Shown: one piece after another, positions 16,568-27,654 of the stretch
Layout of the letters: each line of letters opens with the position of its first letter
Numbering within the stretch: position 1 is the first letter of the stretch
Assembly (NCBI GenBank): GCA_030694365.1
Contig: JAUXYM010000044.1
Span: 1 to 36,074 of the forward strand
DNA length: 36,074 bases
DNA from: Nevskia sp.
GTDB lineage: Bacteria > Pseudomonadota > Gammaproteobacteria > Nevskiales > Nevskiaceae
Direction of reading: 5' to 3'
The notes under the pieces: model-generated
What the model was told of the DNA's origin: nothing
Databases searched by the model: none
The model's input: the letters and a program-made list of their open reading frames with translations, nothing else
Translations under genes and position numbers: made by a program

Positions 16568-17545
16568 GTGTCCCAGCAGCCCCCCGTCGCCCCGCCCGCC
16601 GCCATCGTTGCCGGCGTCAAGCTGCGCGCTGCCGAAAAGATGGCGCGCATCCCGATCAAGGTCGAGCCGACCATCACGCCGCTGCGCAAACCGACCTGGA
16701 TCCGCGCCAAGCTCGGTGAATCGGCCGAAGTCGCCAAGGTCAAGAGCGCGCTGCGCGCCAACGGCCTGCACACGGTTTGCGAAGAAGCGAGCTGCCCGAA
16801 CCTGTCCGAATGCTTCGGCAAGGGCACGGCGACGTTCATGATCATGGGCGACATCTGCACCCGGCGCTGCCCGTTCTGCGACGTTGCCCACGGCCGCCCG
16901 AACGCGCTCGACACCGAGGAGCCGGCCAAGCTGGCCCGCACCATCGCCGACATGGGCTTGCGCTACGTGGTGATCACCAGCGTCGATCGCGATGACCTGA
17001 AGGACGGCGGCGCTGCCCATTTCGCGGCCTGCATTGCCGAGTCGCGTACTGCCTCACCAAAGTTGGTGATCGAAGTGCTGGTGCCGGACTTCCGCGGCCG
17101 CATGGACCCGGCGCTGGCGATCTTCAAGGACAACCCGCCGGACGTCTTCAACCACAATCTGGAAACCGTGCCGCGCCTATACAAGCAGGCCCGCCCGGGT
17201 TCGGACTACGACTGGTCGCTGGACCTGCTGGAACGCTTCAAGGGCCTGCACCCGAAGGTGCCGACCAAATCCGGCCTGATGCTGGGACTCGGCGAAGAGA
17301 TCGAAGAGATCGAACAGGTGATGCGCGACCTGCGCGCTCACGGCGTCAACATGCTGACCCTCGGTCAGTACCTGCAGCCGTCGAAGCACCACCTGCCGGT
17401 GATCCGCTATGTGCACCCGGACGAGTTCGAGCGCCTGCGCGTGGTCGGCCTGGAGATGGGCTTCGATCACGTCGCCAGCGGGCCGATGGTGCGGTCGTCT
17501 TACCATGCCGATCAGCAGGCGCATGGCGTACTGGCGGGCGGATAA
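16568..17545 (+). CDS. lipA: lipoyl synthase (radical SAM)
   Basis: Radical-SAM enzyme that inserts two sulfur atoms into protein-bound octanoyl groups to make the lipoyl cofactor of 2-oxoacid dehydrogenases and the glycine cleavage system. The 325 residues carry both clusters: the auxiliary cluster [12 protein letters not shown] (Cys71, Cys76, Cys82) and the radical-[11 protein letters not shown] (Cys97, Cys101, Cys104). RSSYHAD near the C-terminus holds the conserved Ser that ligates the auxiliary cluster. The start codon is GTG at 16568; the N-terminal 20 residues are Pro/Ala-rich. lipB is not adjacent, unlike in many relatives. Confidence 0.97.
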   Translation: MSQQPPVAPPAAIVAGVKLRAAEKMARIPIKVEPTITPLRKPTWIRAKLGESAEVAKVKSALRANGLHTVCEEASCPNLSECFGKGTATFMIMGDICTRRCPFCDVAHGRPNALDTEEPAKLARTIADMGLRYVVITSVDRDDLKDGGAAHFAACIAESRTASPKLVIEVLVPDFRGRMDPALAIFKDNPPDVFNHNLETVPRLYKQARPGSDYDWSLDLLERFKGLHPKVPTKSGLMLGLGEEIEEIEQVMRDLRAHGVNMLTLGQYLQPSKHHLPVIRYVHPDEFERLRVVGLEMGFDHVASGPMVRSSYHADQQAHGVLAGG

Positions 17546-17565
17546 ATCCCACGCGAGCCGCAACT

Positions 17566-17651
17566 GTCATTCCCGCGCAGGCGGGAATCCAGTTCTCTGT
17601 TGCCAGGGTGCGTGAAGGTCACAACTGGATTCCCGCCTGCGCGGGAATGAC
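17566..17651. repeat. perfect 29-bp inverted repeat of ATTCCCGC/GCGGGAAT type (dRS3/NIME-like)
   Basis: Arms 17566-17594 and 17623-17651 are exact reverse complements separated by 28 bases. Each arm also contains its own palindrome ATTCCCGC-NNNN-GCGGGAAT. It lies between convergent lipA and osmC and could end both transcripts. The pattern is like the ATTCCC-N8-GGGAAT repeats (dRS3) described in Neisseria and seen in many proteobacteria. Homology to those is inferred from the motif only. Confidence 0.8.
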
Positions 17652-17697
17652 CAGTGTTTTGTAAGGATTTGAAGGGAAAATGCCCGAGGCCTGCACC

Positions 17698-19872
<2,175 letters not shown>

Positions 19873-19972
19873 GGATGGGAGCTGGAGATCGAGAGAGGAA
19901 CCTTAGGGTAAGAGCGCGCCCGCACATTTGCACCGGCGCATCGATCGGCAACGGCCGGAGTCGGCAAACTCA

Positions 19973-20001
19973 TTGTCAACACGGCCAGCCAAACCCATAC
20001 T
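19973..20001 (+). promoter_or_regulatory. probable sigma-70 promoter of lptD
   Basis: TTGTCA (19973-19978, five of six to consensus) is followed after exactly 17 bases by CATACT (19996-20001, four of six). The predicted start site near 20008 would give a 20-base leader carrying the AAGGA ribosome site at 20014-20018. Confidence 0.5.
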
Positions 20002-20027
20002 CTGCCCGCCTTCAAGGATCCTCCAGC

Positions 20028-22247
20028 TTGCAACCCTCTACGTTCCGACTGCTGCGCGCCTGCGCGGTCTTATCAGTGCTGTGCAGCGGCGTCGCACGCG
20101 GCGAACCGGCGTCGTGTCCGCAGATCGATTTCACCAGCGAGATGCCGCCGATTCCGTCGGATCCGAAACTGGTGCTGAACGCCGACAAGGTCGATTTCAA
20201 CGAAGGCGGCCAGTCCAGCCTCAGCGGCTCGGTACGAGTCAGCCAGAGCGGCCGCGAGTTCGCGGCCGAGAAGGTCGACTACAGCGAAGCCGACCAGCGC
20301 CTGCGCACCGATTCGCAGACCTTGTTCCGCGACGCCCGCTATGCAATTCGCAGCGGCCAGACCGATTACGACCTGCAGCTCGGCAGCGGCGTATTTCTAG
20401 ACAATGATTTCACCCTGCGCTCGATCAACGGCCGAGGTGTAGCCAAGCGCATGTCGGTCGCCGAGAGCGGCAACGCCAAGCTTGAGCAGGTGCGCTTCAC
20501 CACCTGCGCGCCTGGCAACGAGGCCTGGACCTTGTCGGCATCGACCATTTCGCTCGACCAGGACAGCGGCCGCGGCGAAGCCACCAATGCGCTGCTGCGC
20601 TTTCAGGGCGTGCCGCTGTTCTATCTGCCCTGGTTCCAGTTCCCGATCGATGGCCTGCGCCATTCCGGCTTCCTGTTCCCGATTGTCGGCAACAACCAGA
20701 ACACCGGCTTCGATATCCGCTGGCCGGTCTATCTGAACCTCGGTTCGAACTACGACGTGACCTTGATCCCGCGTTATCTGTCGGAGCGCGGCGCGCAGAT
20801 CGGCGGCGAAGGCCGCTATCTGCTGGACAGCAACGAAGGTTCGCTGTTCGGCGAATACCTGCCCAGCGACAACAAGCTCGATGGCCAAAGCCGCAGCTAT
20901 GTCGACTACCGCCACGCCGGCGTGTTGAGCCACAACCTCGGCGTCGAAGCGAAATACGGCTATGTCAGCGACCGCAACTACTTCGCGACCTTCGGCGGCG
21001 GTGTCGACCTGACCTCGACGCCGTTCCTGGAGCGCGGCATCAAGTTCACTTACCAGGCACCGAGCGTGTTTCGGGTCGAAGCGCTGGTGCAGGAATACCA
21101 GACGCTGGCGACCAGCCAGACCTCCAGCCTCAGCGGTCTTGATCCGGACCCGTACACGCGACTGCCGCAGATTCGCGTCGACGGCCTGAGCAAGAACAGC
21201 TTCCTCGGCACCCGCGCCGGGCTGTTCGGCGAGTTCACCAATTTCGCCCGGGCCGGTTCGGTGGAGGGCCAGCGGGTCATTGCCCAGCCGTACCTGCGCT
21301 GGGAGCACGACCAGTTGTCCTGGTACGCGAACGCCCAGGGCGATCTGTCGTACACGGCCTACAACCTGACCAACACCGCTGCCGGCGCGCCTGATGCGCC
21401 GCGCCGCACCTTGCCGCTGCTCAGCGCCGAGGGCGGCCTGCGCTTCGAGCGCCTGACCGGCACCGGCAATGTGCAGACTCTGGAACCGAAGCTGTTCTAT
21501 CTGTATGTGCCATATCGGGATCAGGACCTGCTGCCGCTATTCGACAGCGGTCTGCCCGATTTCGATTTCCCGCAGTTGTTCGCGCGCAATCGCTATTCCG
21601 GCTACGACCGGGTGTCCGACGCCAATCAGTTGACCACGGCGGTCACCTCCAGGCTGATCGAAAGCGGCTCCGGCATCGCCAGGCTCAGCGCCACGCTTGG
21701 CCAGATCTATTATTTCCGAGGCCCGCGAGTCGATCTGCCCGGCTTCGCCACGCCGAGCGAAGGCGGCTCGAACTTCCTCGGCAACCTCGACTACCAGCTA
21801 TCGAGTCGCTGGTCGGCGACCGGCACCGCTGAAGTCTCCTCGACCGTCGACCGGGTGCAGCGCAGTTCCGTCGCGCTGCGCTACCGGGACCCGGAAGCCC
21901 ATGCCGGCGGCCGTCGCTTCGACCTCGCCTACCGCTATCGGCGCGATCTCCTCGAACAGGCCGACGCCAGCTTTTCGACGCCGATCACCGATGCCTGGCG
22001 GCTGGCGGCGCGGATGCGTTACAGCCTGCGCGACGACAGCACCTTGGAAGCTTTCGGCGGTGCCGAATACCAGACCTGCTGCTGGGCGGTCAGCGCCACC
22101 TATCGCCGCTACCTGGTCGGCGGCGTCGATCGCTTCAACAACGGCTTCTACGTGCAGCTCGAACTGAAGGGTCTGACCCGCATCGGCAACGGCTTCGAAC
22201 GCCTGCTGCCGAACGATGATTTCGACAGCGAACGACGCAGCCGCTGA
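20028..22247 (+). CDS. lptD: LPS-assembly outer-membrane protein LptD
   Basis: Outer-membrane beta-barrel that, with LptE, inserts lipopolysaccharide into the outer leaflet. The 739-residue protein starts with a signal peptide (core ACAVLSVLCSGVA), then SCPQIDF with the first conserved Cys (Cys30). The periplasmic beta-jellyroll follows (LNADKVDFNEGGQSSLSGSV), then FTTCAPGN (second Cys), the barrel domain, and near the end QTCCWAV with the adjacent Cys pair. All four cysteines needed for the activating disulfides are present. The start is placed at the TTG at 20028 because no ATG or GTG begins the signal peptide and AAGGA lies 9 bases before it. surA begins 46 bp downstream. Confidence 0.95.
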   Translation: MQPSTFRLLRACAVLSVLCSGVARGEPASCPQIDFTSEMPPIPSDPKLVLNADKVDFNEGGQSSLSGSVRVSQSGREFAAEKVDYSEADQRLRTDSQTLFRDARYAIRSGQTDYDLQLGSGVFLDNDFTLRSINGRGVAKRMSVAESGNAKLEQVRFTTCAPGNEAWTLSASTISLDQDSGRGEATNALLRFQGVPLFYLPWFQFPIDGLRHSGFLFPIVGNNQNTGFDIRWPVYLNLGSNYDVTLIPRYLSERGAQIGGEGRYLLDSNEGSLFGEYLPSDNKLDGQSRSYVDYRHAGVLSHNLGVEAKYGYVSDRNYFATFGGGVDLTSTPFLERGIKFTYQAPSVFRVEALVQEYQTLATSQTSSLSGLDPDPYTRLPQIRVDGLSKNSFLGTRAGLFGEFTNFARAGSVEGQRVIAQPYLRWEHDQLSWYANAQGDLSYTAYNLTNTAAGAPDAPRRTLPLLSAEGGLRFERLTGTGNVQTLEPKLFYLYVPYRDQDLLPLFDSGLPDFDFPQLFARNRYSGYDRVSDANQLTTAVTSRLIESGSGIARLSATLGQIYYFRGPRVDLPGFATPSEGGSNFLGNLDYQLSSRWSATGTAEVSSTVDRVQRSSVALRYRDPEAHAGGRRFDLAYRYRRDLLEQADASFSTPITDAWRLAARMRYSLRDDSTLEAFGGAEYQTCCWAVSATYRRYLVGGVDRFNNGFYVQLELKGLTRIGNGFERLLPNDDFDSERRSR

Positions 22248-22293
22248 AGCCGCGCGTGCTAACCTTTTCGCCCGTTCCGTCTCACCTGTGCTG

Positions 22294-23661
22294 ATGATGC
22301 CCACCAAGTCCCTGCTCAAGCTCGCATTCCTGATCGTCGCCACACTGACCGGCGCGAAGGCGCTGGCGGCGGTGGAATCGCTCGATCGCATCATCGCCGT
22401 GGTCAACGATGGCGTGGTGCTGCAAAGCGAGATGGAACGCGCGATGAAGATTGCCGAGGCCCAGTTGCGCGATCGCAACATCCCGGCACCGCCGGCCGGT
22501 GTGATCGAATCGCAGGTGCTGGAACGGCTGATCGTCACCCGCCTGCAGACCCAACGTGCCGCAGAAGCAGGCATCCGCATCGACGACCGCGAGCTGAACG
22601 ACGTGCTGAACTCGGTTGCCGCGCAGAACAAGATGAGCCTGCCGCAGTTCATCGACGTGCTGAAGAAGGATGGCCTCGACTATCCATCGATCCGCGAACA
22701 GATCCGCGATGAAGTGCTGACCCAGCGCGTCCGTCAGAAGGAAGTCGCTGCTCGCGTGCAGGTTACCGACCAGGACATCGATCTGGCGCTGGCCACCGCC
22801 TCGGCGGAAGACACCACCGAGTACCGCCTCACCCACATCCTGGTGTCGGTGCCGGACGGCGCCACCACCGAAGTCCGCGAAGCGGCGCGCGCCAAGGCCA
22901 CGGCGCTGCTGGCCCGTGCCCGCGGTGGCGAAGATTTCACCCAGATGGCGATCGCCAGTTCCGATGGCCAGCAGGCGCTGTCCGGCGGCGATCTCGATTG
23001 GCGCAAGGGCGCAAACCTGCCGACCGCATTCGCCAAGGTCGCGCCGAAGCTCGCCGTCGGCGACGTCGCCGACATCATCGAATCCGGCAGCGGCTTCAAC
23101 CTGATCAAGCTGACCGACAAGCGTGATGCCGGCGAGCGCACCACGGTCAACGAGACCAAGTCCCAGCACATCCTGCTGCAGGTCACCGCGCTGCGCGACG
23201 AAGACGGCTCCCAGACCTTGATTCGCGAAATTCACGACCGTCTGGCCAAGGGCGAGGATTTTGCGGCGCTGGCGAAGAAGTACTCCGACGATCCGGGTTC
23301 CAAGAATTCCGGTGGCGATCTCGGCTGGCAGCCACCGGGCGTGTTCGCACCGGAGTTCCAGAAAGCACTCGACGAACTCGAGCCGAACCAGATGAGCCCC
23401 CCCTTCCACACCCAGTTCGGCTGGCATATCGCCAAGGTCAACGATCGCCGCACCCGTGACGCGACGGTGGAAGCCCGCCGCGGCCGCGTGCGCCAGTCGA
23501 TCTCGGTGCGCAAGGAAGCCGAGGAGTACGACACCTGGGTGCGCCGCCTGCGCGAGGAAGCCTATGTCGAGTATCGGATGACCACCCCTGATGCCGCGAC
23601 AACCCCTGCCGCCACGACGCCGCCTGCTGCGACGCCGCCTGCTGCGACGCCGGCCGGCTAG
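22294..23661 (+). CDS. surA: periplasmic chaperone and peptidyl-prolyl isomerase SurA
   Basis: Periplasmic chaperone that delivers outer-membrane proteins, including LptD, to the BAM complex. The 455-residue precursor has a signal peptide ending near ALA (residues 23-25). The SurA N-domain follows (LDRIIAVVNDGVVLQSEM, then IDDRELNDVLNSVA), then two parvulin domains, opening at YRLTHILVSVPDG and SQHILLQVTAL, each with the GGDL(D/G)W segment. A low-complexity Pro/Ala/Thr tail of about 25 residues ends the protein, encoded partly by a perfect 15-bp duplication; standard SurA lacks such a tail. ATG at 22294 and at 22297 are equally possible starts. The pdxA GTG follows the stop without any gap. 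Confidence 0.96.
   Translation: MMPTKSLLKLAFLIVATLTGAKALAAVESLDRIIAVVNDGVVLQSEMERAMKIAEAQLRDRNIPAPPAGVIESQVLERLIVTRLQTQRAAEAGIRIDDRELNDVLNSVAAQNKMSLPQFIDVLKKDGLDYPSIREQIRDEVLTQRVRQKEVAARVQVTDQDIDLALATASAEDTTEYRLTHILVSVPDGATTEVREAARAKATALLARARGGEDFTQMAIASSDGQQALSGGDLDWRKGANLPTAFAKVAPKLAVGDVADIIESGSGFNLIKLTDKRDAGERTTVNETKSQHILLQVTALRDEDGSQTLIREIHDRLAKGEDFAALAKKYSDDPGSKNSGGDLGWQPPGVFAPEFQKALDELEPNQMSPPFHTQFGWHIAKVNDRRTRDATVEARRGRVRQSISVRKEAEEYDTWVRRLREEAYVEYRMTTPDAATTPAATTPPAATPPAATPAG
23617..23646 (+). repeat. two perfect 15-bp repeats in the surA 3' end
   Basis: ACGCCGCCTGCTGCG occurs twice in tandem (23617-23631, 23632-23646), encoding the TPPAA repeats of the SurA tail. Degenerate copies precede it. 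Confidence 0.85.
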
Positions 23662-24645
23662 GTGCTGCCCCGCCTGATCGTCACGCCGGGTGAACCGGCG
23701 GGCATCGGCCCTGATCTGATCATCCGCATCGCTCAGGATCCGCTGGCTGCGCAGCTGGCGGTGGTTGCCGATCCTGAGTTGCTCGCCGAACGTGCTGCCC
23801 AGCTCGGCCTGCCGCTGCGTCTGGTCGCCGCCAGCGCTGCCATCCACGTACCGGGCAGCCTGCAGGTGCATCCGGTTGAAACGGCGGCACCGGTCAACGC
23901 CGGTCATCTCGATCCGGCCAACGCCGGCTATGTGCTGCACACCTTGCGAGTCGCCGCGCGCGCCTGTCTGTCTGGCGCTGCCGATGCGATGGTCACCGCG
24001 CCCGTGCACAAGGGCGTGATCAACGACGCCGGCATGCCGTTCACCGGCCATACCGAATTTCTCGCCGAACTCTGCGATGCACCGCTGCCGGTGATGCTGC
24101 TCGCCGCGCCCAACTTGCGGGTGGCGCTGGCGACCACCCATCTGCCGCTGCGCGAGGTCGCCGATGCGATTACCCGCGACGGCCTGCGCGCGGTGCTGAA
24201 AATCCTCGATCACGATCTGCGCACCAAGTTCGGCATCGCCCGCCCGCGCATTCTGGTCTGCGGCCTGAACCCGCATGCCGGCGAAGGTGGCCATCTGGGC
24301 CGCGAGGAGATCGACACCATCATCCCGGTACTCGATCAGCTCCGCGCCGATGGCCTGGACCTGGTCGGCCCGCTGCCGGCCGATACGCTGTTCACGGCGA
24401 AAGGACTGGCCGGTGCCGATGCCGTACTCGCGATGTATCACGACCAGGGTCTGCCGGTGCTGAAGTCCAGCGGCTTCGGCGAAGCGGTGAACATCACGCT
24501 CGGCCTGCCGATCATCCGTACCTCGGTCGATCACGGCACCGCGCTGGAACTGGCCGGCACTGGCCGCGCCGATACCGGCAGCCTGCGGGCAGCGATCGAT
24601 GCCGCCGTCGAACTGGTTGCGCGCCGTCAGGAGATCGCTCGATGA
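23662..24645 (+). CDS. pdxA: 4-hydroxythreonine-4-phosphate dehydrogenase
   Basis: NAD-dependent, metal-dependent dehydrogenase that oxidises 4-phosphohydroxy-L-threonine in the DXP-dependent pathway to pyridoxal phosphate. The 327 residues hold [12 protein letters not shown] at the N-terminus, [33 protein letters not shown] and [11 protein letters not shown]; the histidines of these motifs bind the divalent metal and substrate. The start is a GTG at 23662 immediately after the surA stop, with [12 protein letters not shown] matching the family N-terminus. The stop overlaps the rsmA start. The surA-pdxA-rsmA order is conserved in gammaproteobacteria. Confidence 0.96.
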   Translation: MLPRLIVTPGEPAGIGPDLIIRIAQDPLAAQLAVVADPELLAERAAQLGLPLRLVAASAAIHVPGSLQVHPVETAAPVNAGHLDPANAGYVLHTLRVAARACLSGAADAMVTAPVHKGVINDAGMPFTGHTEFLAELCDAPLPVMLLAAPNLRVALATTHLPLREVADAITRDGLRAVLKILDHDLRTKFGIARPRILVCGLNPHAGEGGHLGREEIDTIIPVLDQLRADGLDLVGPLPADTLFTAKGLAGADAVLAMYHDQGLPVLKSSGFGEAVNITLGLPIIRTSVDHGTALELAGTGRADTGSLRAAIDAAVELVARRQEIAR

Positions 24646-25448
24646 GCGCACCGAAAAAACGCTTCGGCCAGCATTTCCTGCACGATCAGGCGGTACTCGA
24701 TCGCATCGTCCGCACGGTCAATCCGAAACCGGACGATGCCCTGGTCGAGATCGGCCCCGGCCGCGGTGCGCTGACCCGGCTGCTGCTGCCGAAAGTGACG
24801 CGGCTGAGAGTGGTCGAGATCGATCGCGATGTGATCGCGCCGCTACGCGCGGCCTGCGGTCAATCGGAGAAGCTGGAAATCCACATGGGCGATGCGCTGG
24901 AAGTCGATTTCGCGCAATTCGTCGACGACGGCAAGCCGCTGCGTCTGGTCGGCAACCTGCCGTACAACATTTCGACGCCGCTGCTGTTCCACCTGCTCGG
25001 CATTGCCGGCCTGGCCAATAATATGGTCCGGGACATGCACTTCATGCTGCAAAAGGAAGTGGTCGACCGCCTGTGCGCCGAGCCAGGCAGCGATGACTAT
25101 GGCCGGCTGACGGTATCGATGGCGGCGCGCGCCGAAGCGGTCAGCCTGTTCGATGTCGGCCCGGAAGCCTTCCATCCGCCGCCGAAGGTCGACTCCGCCG
25201 TGGTCCGGCTGACGCCGAGGCCGGCACCGTTTCCGCTCGCTGATCTCGGTGCCTACGAGCGCCTGGTCGCCGCAGCGTTCAACCAGCGGCGCAAGACCCT
25301 GGCCAACGGTCTCAAGGGCTTGCTGACGGCGGCGCAGATCGCGGCCGTCGGCATCGAACCCGGCATCCGCGCCGAGCAGTTGTCGCCAGCCGAATTCGCG
25401 CGGCTCTCGGACGCCTGGGCGGGGTTGGCCGCGACCCAGCCAGGGTGA
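24642..25448 (+). CDS. rsmA: 16S rRNA dimethyladenosine transferase
   Basis: SAM-dependent enzyme that dimethylates the two adjacent adenines in the 3'-terminal hairpin of 16S rRNA (A1518 and A1519 in E. coli numbering) and acts as a late check on 30S assembly. The 268 residues show [11 protein letters not shown] at the N-terminus, the SAM-binding [11 protein letters not shown], and the catalytic NLPYNIST. The C-terminal domain has [15 protein letters not shown]. The ATG overlaps the pdxA stop (ATGA). In many relatives apaG and apaH follow directly; here the plus-strand series ends, and repeats and the minus-strand Tad locus come next. Loss of this enzyme is the classic cause of kasugamycin resistance. 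Confidence 0.97.
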   Translation: MSAPKKRFGQHFLHDQAVLDRIVRTVNPKPDDALVEIGPGRGALTRLLLPKVTRLRVVEIDRDVIAPLRAACGQSEKLEIHMGDALEVDFAQFVDDGKPLRLVGNLPYNISTPLLFHLLGIAGLANNMVRDMHFMLQKEVVDRLCAEPGSDDYGRLTVSMAARAEAVSLFDVGPEAFHPPPKVDSAVVRLTPRPAPFPLADLGAYERLVAAAFNQRRKTLANGLKGLLTAAQIAAVGIEPGIRAEQLSPAEFARLSDAWAGLAATQPG

Positions 25449-25459
25449 AGCAGCCGTAG

Positions 25460-25537
25460 CCCGTGGGGTGGGCCCGTGGGGTGGGCCCGTGGGGTGGGCC
25501 CGTAGGGTGGGCCCGTGGGGTGGGCCCGTAGGGTGGG
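25460..25537. repeat. six tandem 13-bp G-rich repeats
   Basis: Six head-to-tail copies of CCCGTGGGGTGGG (two read CCCGTAGGGTGGG) begin 11 bases after the rsmA stop codon. The plus strand carries regularly spaced GGGG/GGG runs that meet the simple pattern for a G-quadruplex. The last unit merges into the dispersed GTAGGGTGGGCA repeat. Confidence 0.9.
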
Positions 25538-25614
25538 CAGGCTGCATCTGCCCACCATGCGTCATCCTCTGACGGTCGCGAATCGGTGGGCAGGTGAAGC
25601 TTGCCCACCCTACG
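25527..25614. repeat. GTAGGGTGGGCA ... TGCCCACCCTACG inverted repeat
   Basis: GTAGGGTGGGCAGGCT with a nearby CTGCCCACC (25527-25555) is mirrored by GGTGGGCAGG...TTGCCCACCCTACG at 25588-25614. A related hairpin occurs at 35743-35770. It is a dispersed intergenic repeat type and may act as terminator between convergent rsmA and the Tad locus. Confidence 0.65.
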
Positions 25615-25622
25615 CGCTGAAC

Positions 25623-25913
25623 TCAGTTTTCCTTGGTCGTGAACGAATCGCGCTCGAACTTTTCCGGGATCGGGTGCTTGAAGCTGTCGGCGTAGCGCTG
25701 GTAGACGTTGGTCGCAGCGTCACCCGGCATCGGTCTGGCGATCCGGGACGCCGCACTGCCGCTGGTCTGCAGCCGGGTCCAGTCCCGCGTCATCGAGCCG
25801 AAGCCGGTAGCCGCCGCTTCGCCATTGGCAGCGGTGGACGATTCCTCGGCGGCCGCCGAACCGGCAGTCAAGGCCAGCATCATGACCGGGGCCAGCATGA
25901 TCATTGCGCGCAT
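25623..25913 (-). CDS. small exported protein, DUF3613-like
   Basis: Precursor of 96 residues with a clear signal peptide (hydrophobic core MLAPVMMLALTAG, cut after about AAA). The mature part is about 70 residues and includes TRDWTRLQTSGSAAS and a C-terminal YQRYADSFKHPIPEKFERDS. That C-terminal pattern matches what I recall of DUF3613 proteins, which often sit beside Tad loci; this match is from memory. AGGAGA lies about 8 bases before the ATG. It is the last minus-strand gene of the Tad block, about 89 bp after tadD, and probably co-expressed. Function is unknown; a periplasmic accessory role in pilus assembly would be a guess. Confidence 0.7.
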   Translation of the reverse strand: MRAMIMLAPVMMLALTAGSAAAEESSTAANGEAAATGFGSMTRDWTRLQTSGSAASRIARPMPGDAATNVYQRYADSFKHPIPEKFERDSFTTKEN

Positions 25914-26002
25914 CTTCCTTCTCCTGTGTGACCGGCAGACTCGGTCCGCCGCTCGATGATAGTGATTCCCCGCTGTCGCCCCGGGCCGGGCCGTTGGCCG
26001 GT

Positions 26003-26695
26003 TCAGCTCGGCGTGCGACTGGTTCGCGATGCCTGCCGGCTGCGGATGCCCTGGGCATCGGCACGCAGCCGTTTCATCGTTTCAGCCGTGGCACCCGCCT
26101 GTTTGGCCATCTGATCGGCGCCCGGCTGATTGCCGGTCAGCAGCATCAGGATGATCAGATTGTTGCGGCTCTTGAGTTGCGCCGGTGCCAGCTCGGCGGC
26201 CGTCGACAACTCCGGCAGCGCTTCCGCATAGCGGCCGGCTTCCATCAGGGCATAGCCCAGATCGTTGCGAATCTCGACATCGGTCGGCAACTTCGCCGAG
26301 GCGCTGCGCAGCGCGCGGATCGCGCCTTCCAGATCCTTGCGCGCCAGCATCAGGCCGATGCCATGCCAGGCCTTGCCTTCCAGCGCGCCGCCCATCAGCC
26401 GTCGGTACAGCAGCTCGGCCGGACCGGTCTGACCCAGTCGGCGACGCGTCTCCGCTTCCAGATAGATCAGCTGCGCACTGTCCGGCGCCGCCTGTTTCTG
26501 CTCCTGGATGTGGGCGAGCGCCGCGTAGTACTGACCCTTGTCGAGCAGACCGCGAATCACGTCATCGCGAATCTCGACGACCTTGGAAGGATCGGCCGCG
26601 ATCGGCTGGTAATCGTCCGGCGGCGTCTCGCGGACCACGCGCTGCGCGCAGCCGCTGAGTAGCAACACGATGACGAGCGCAGATAGCCGCTTCAT
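26003..26695 (-). CDS. tadD: TadD-like TPR lipoprotein
   Basis: Outer-membrane lipoprotein with tetratricopeptide repeats, thought to support secretin assembly or stability in Tad pilus systems. The 230-residue precursor begins MKRLSALVIVLLLSGC, a lipobox with Cys16. Helical TPR units follow, visible at KGQYYAALAHIQE, LGQTGPAELLYRRLM, EIRNDLGYALMEAGRYAEALPELSTA and SRNNLIILMLLTGN. The ATG at 26695 gives a compact signal peptide. A GTG at 26716 overlaps the tadC stop (GTGA) and would add seven residues; translational coupling makes this a fair alternative. Position after tadB-tadC fits the standard order. Confidence 0.88.
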   Translation of the reverse strand: MKRLSALVIVLLLSGCAQRVVRETPPDDYQPIAADPSKVVEIRDDVIRGLLDKGQYYAALAHIQEQKQAAPDSAQLIYLEAETRRRLGQTGPAELLYRRLMGGALEGKAWHGIGLMLARKDLEGAIRALRSASAKLPTDVEIRNDLGYALMEAGRYAEALPELSTAAELAPAQLKSRNNLIILMLLTGNQPGADQMAKQAGATAETMKRLRADAQGIRSRQASRTSRTPS

Positions 26696-26712
26696 GGTCG
26701 GGTGTTTGAGGT

Positions 26713-27654
26713 TCACTTCCCGGCAACGGTGCCGAGCGTGCGGATGATGCCGAGTGTCGCCGGGCCGGCCACGAAGATCAGCAGCGCCGGAAAGAAGAAC
26801 AGCACCATGACCACGGTCATCCGGCCGGAGATGATGTTGACCTGCTCGCGCAGATCGAGACCGCGGCGCTCTTCGATCAGCTTCATCATGTCGAGCAGCG
26901 GTTCGCGCACTTCGCCGCCGTAGCGATCGACCTGGCGTAGCACGCCGATGATATTGCTGAGGTCATCGACTTCGAGCATGTCACCCAGCTGGCGCAGCAC
27001 TTCGCCGGTATCGGCGCCGGCATCGAACTGGCGCACGGCGGAATCGAACTCGCGACCCAGTTCAGGCAGCACGCCGCGGCCGTCACGAACGATCGAGGCC
27101 AGCGCCTGACGCGTCGACAGGCCGGCTTCGAACAGCAGCACCATCAGGTGCACGAACAGTGGCACCTCGCGCTTGATCTTTTGCCGCCGCGCGGCTGCCG
27201 CCCGACGCAACACGATGCGCGGCAGCAGCAGCGAGATTGCGAACGCCGCGAAGATCACCAGATAGAGCAGCGGCGGCTTGAACAGCTTGCCGCCACTCAA
27301 CACGCCGATGAACACGCCGATGCCGAGCAGCACTGGCACCAGCCCTTGCAGCGCATAGAAGATCAGCCGCGATTCCGGCCCGCGCCAGCCAGCCTGGGCG
27401 AGCAGGCGCGGCGTCTCGCCTTCCCTGTCCACCAGTTTCTCGATCGACTGGCCACGGCGGGCAAAACCTTCAAGCAACTGCTTGTGTTCGGCGCCATCGA
27501 AGTTGTCGCCAAGCTCGGTACCACCGAGTTCGAGGCGGCGCCGCAGACGCCGGCCAGCGCGGGCATCGAACGCCATCCAGATCAGCACCCCCAAGGTGGC
27601 GATGCCGAACAGCACGGCACCGACCACGACCATCGCATAGATCGTCGGACTCAT
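26713..27654 (-). CDS. tadC: Tad pilus inner-membrane platform protein TadC
   Basis: Type II/IV secretion F-domain protein that forms, with TadB, the membrane platform energised by the TadA ATPase. The 313 residues contain an N-terminal span (about 8-28), two central spans around residues 105-150 (LVPVLLGIGVFIGVL and LLYLVIFAAFAISLLL), the cytoplasmic T2SSF helices (EVPLFVHLMVLLFEAGLSTRQAL; GDMLEVDDLSNIIGVLRQVDRYG) and a final span near residues 280-300. The ATG at 27654 overlaps the tadB stop as ATGA. A longer in-frame start at 27690 lies inside tadB and is disfavoured. Confidence 0.93.
   Translation of the reverse strand: MSPTIYAMVVVGAVLFGIATLGVLIWMAFDARAGRRLRRRLELGGTELGDNFDGAEHKQLLEGFARRGQSIEKLVDREGETPRLLAQAGWRGPESRLIFYALQGLVPVLLGIGVFIGVLSGGKLFKPPLLYLVIFAAFAISLLLPRIVLRRAAAARRQKIKREVPLFVHLMVLLFEAGLSTRQALASIVRDGRGVLPELGREFDSAVRQFDAGADTGEVLRQLGDMLEVDDLSNIIGVLRQVDRYGGEVREPLLDMMKLIEERRGLDLREQVNIISGRMTVVMVLFFFPALLIFVAGPATLGIIRTLGTVAGK

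Noticed and set aside
22282..24651. A 789-codon open frame antisense to surA and pdxA
   Set aside because: It spans two real genes and their junction, has no recognisable motif, and has the Arg/Gln/Gly-rich composition of an antisense shadow.
25460..25537. Tandem repeats as a possible CRISPR array
   Set aside because: Units are 13 bp, directly abutting, with no spacers and no cas genes.
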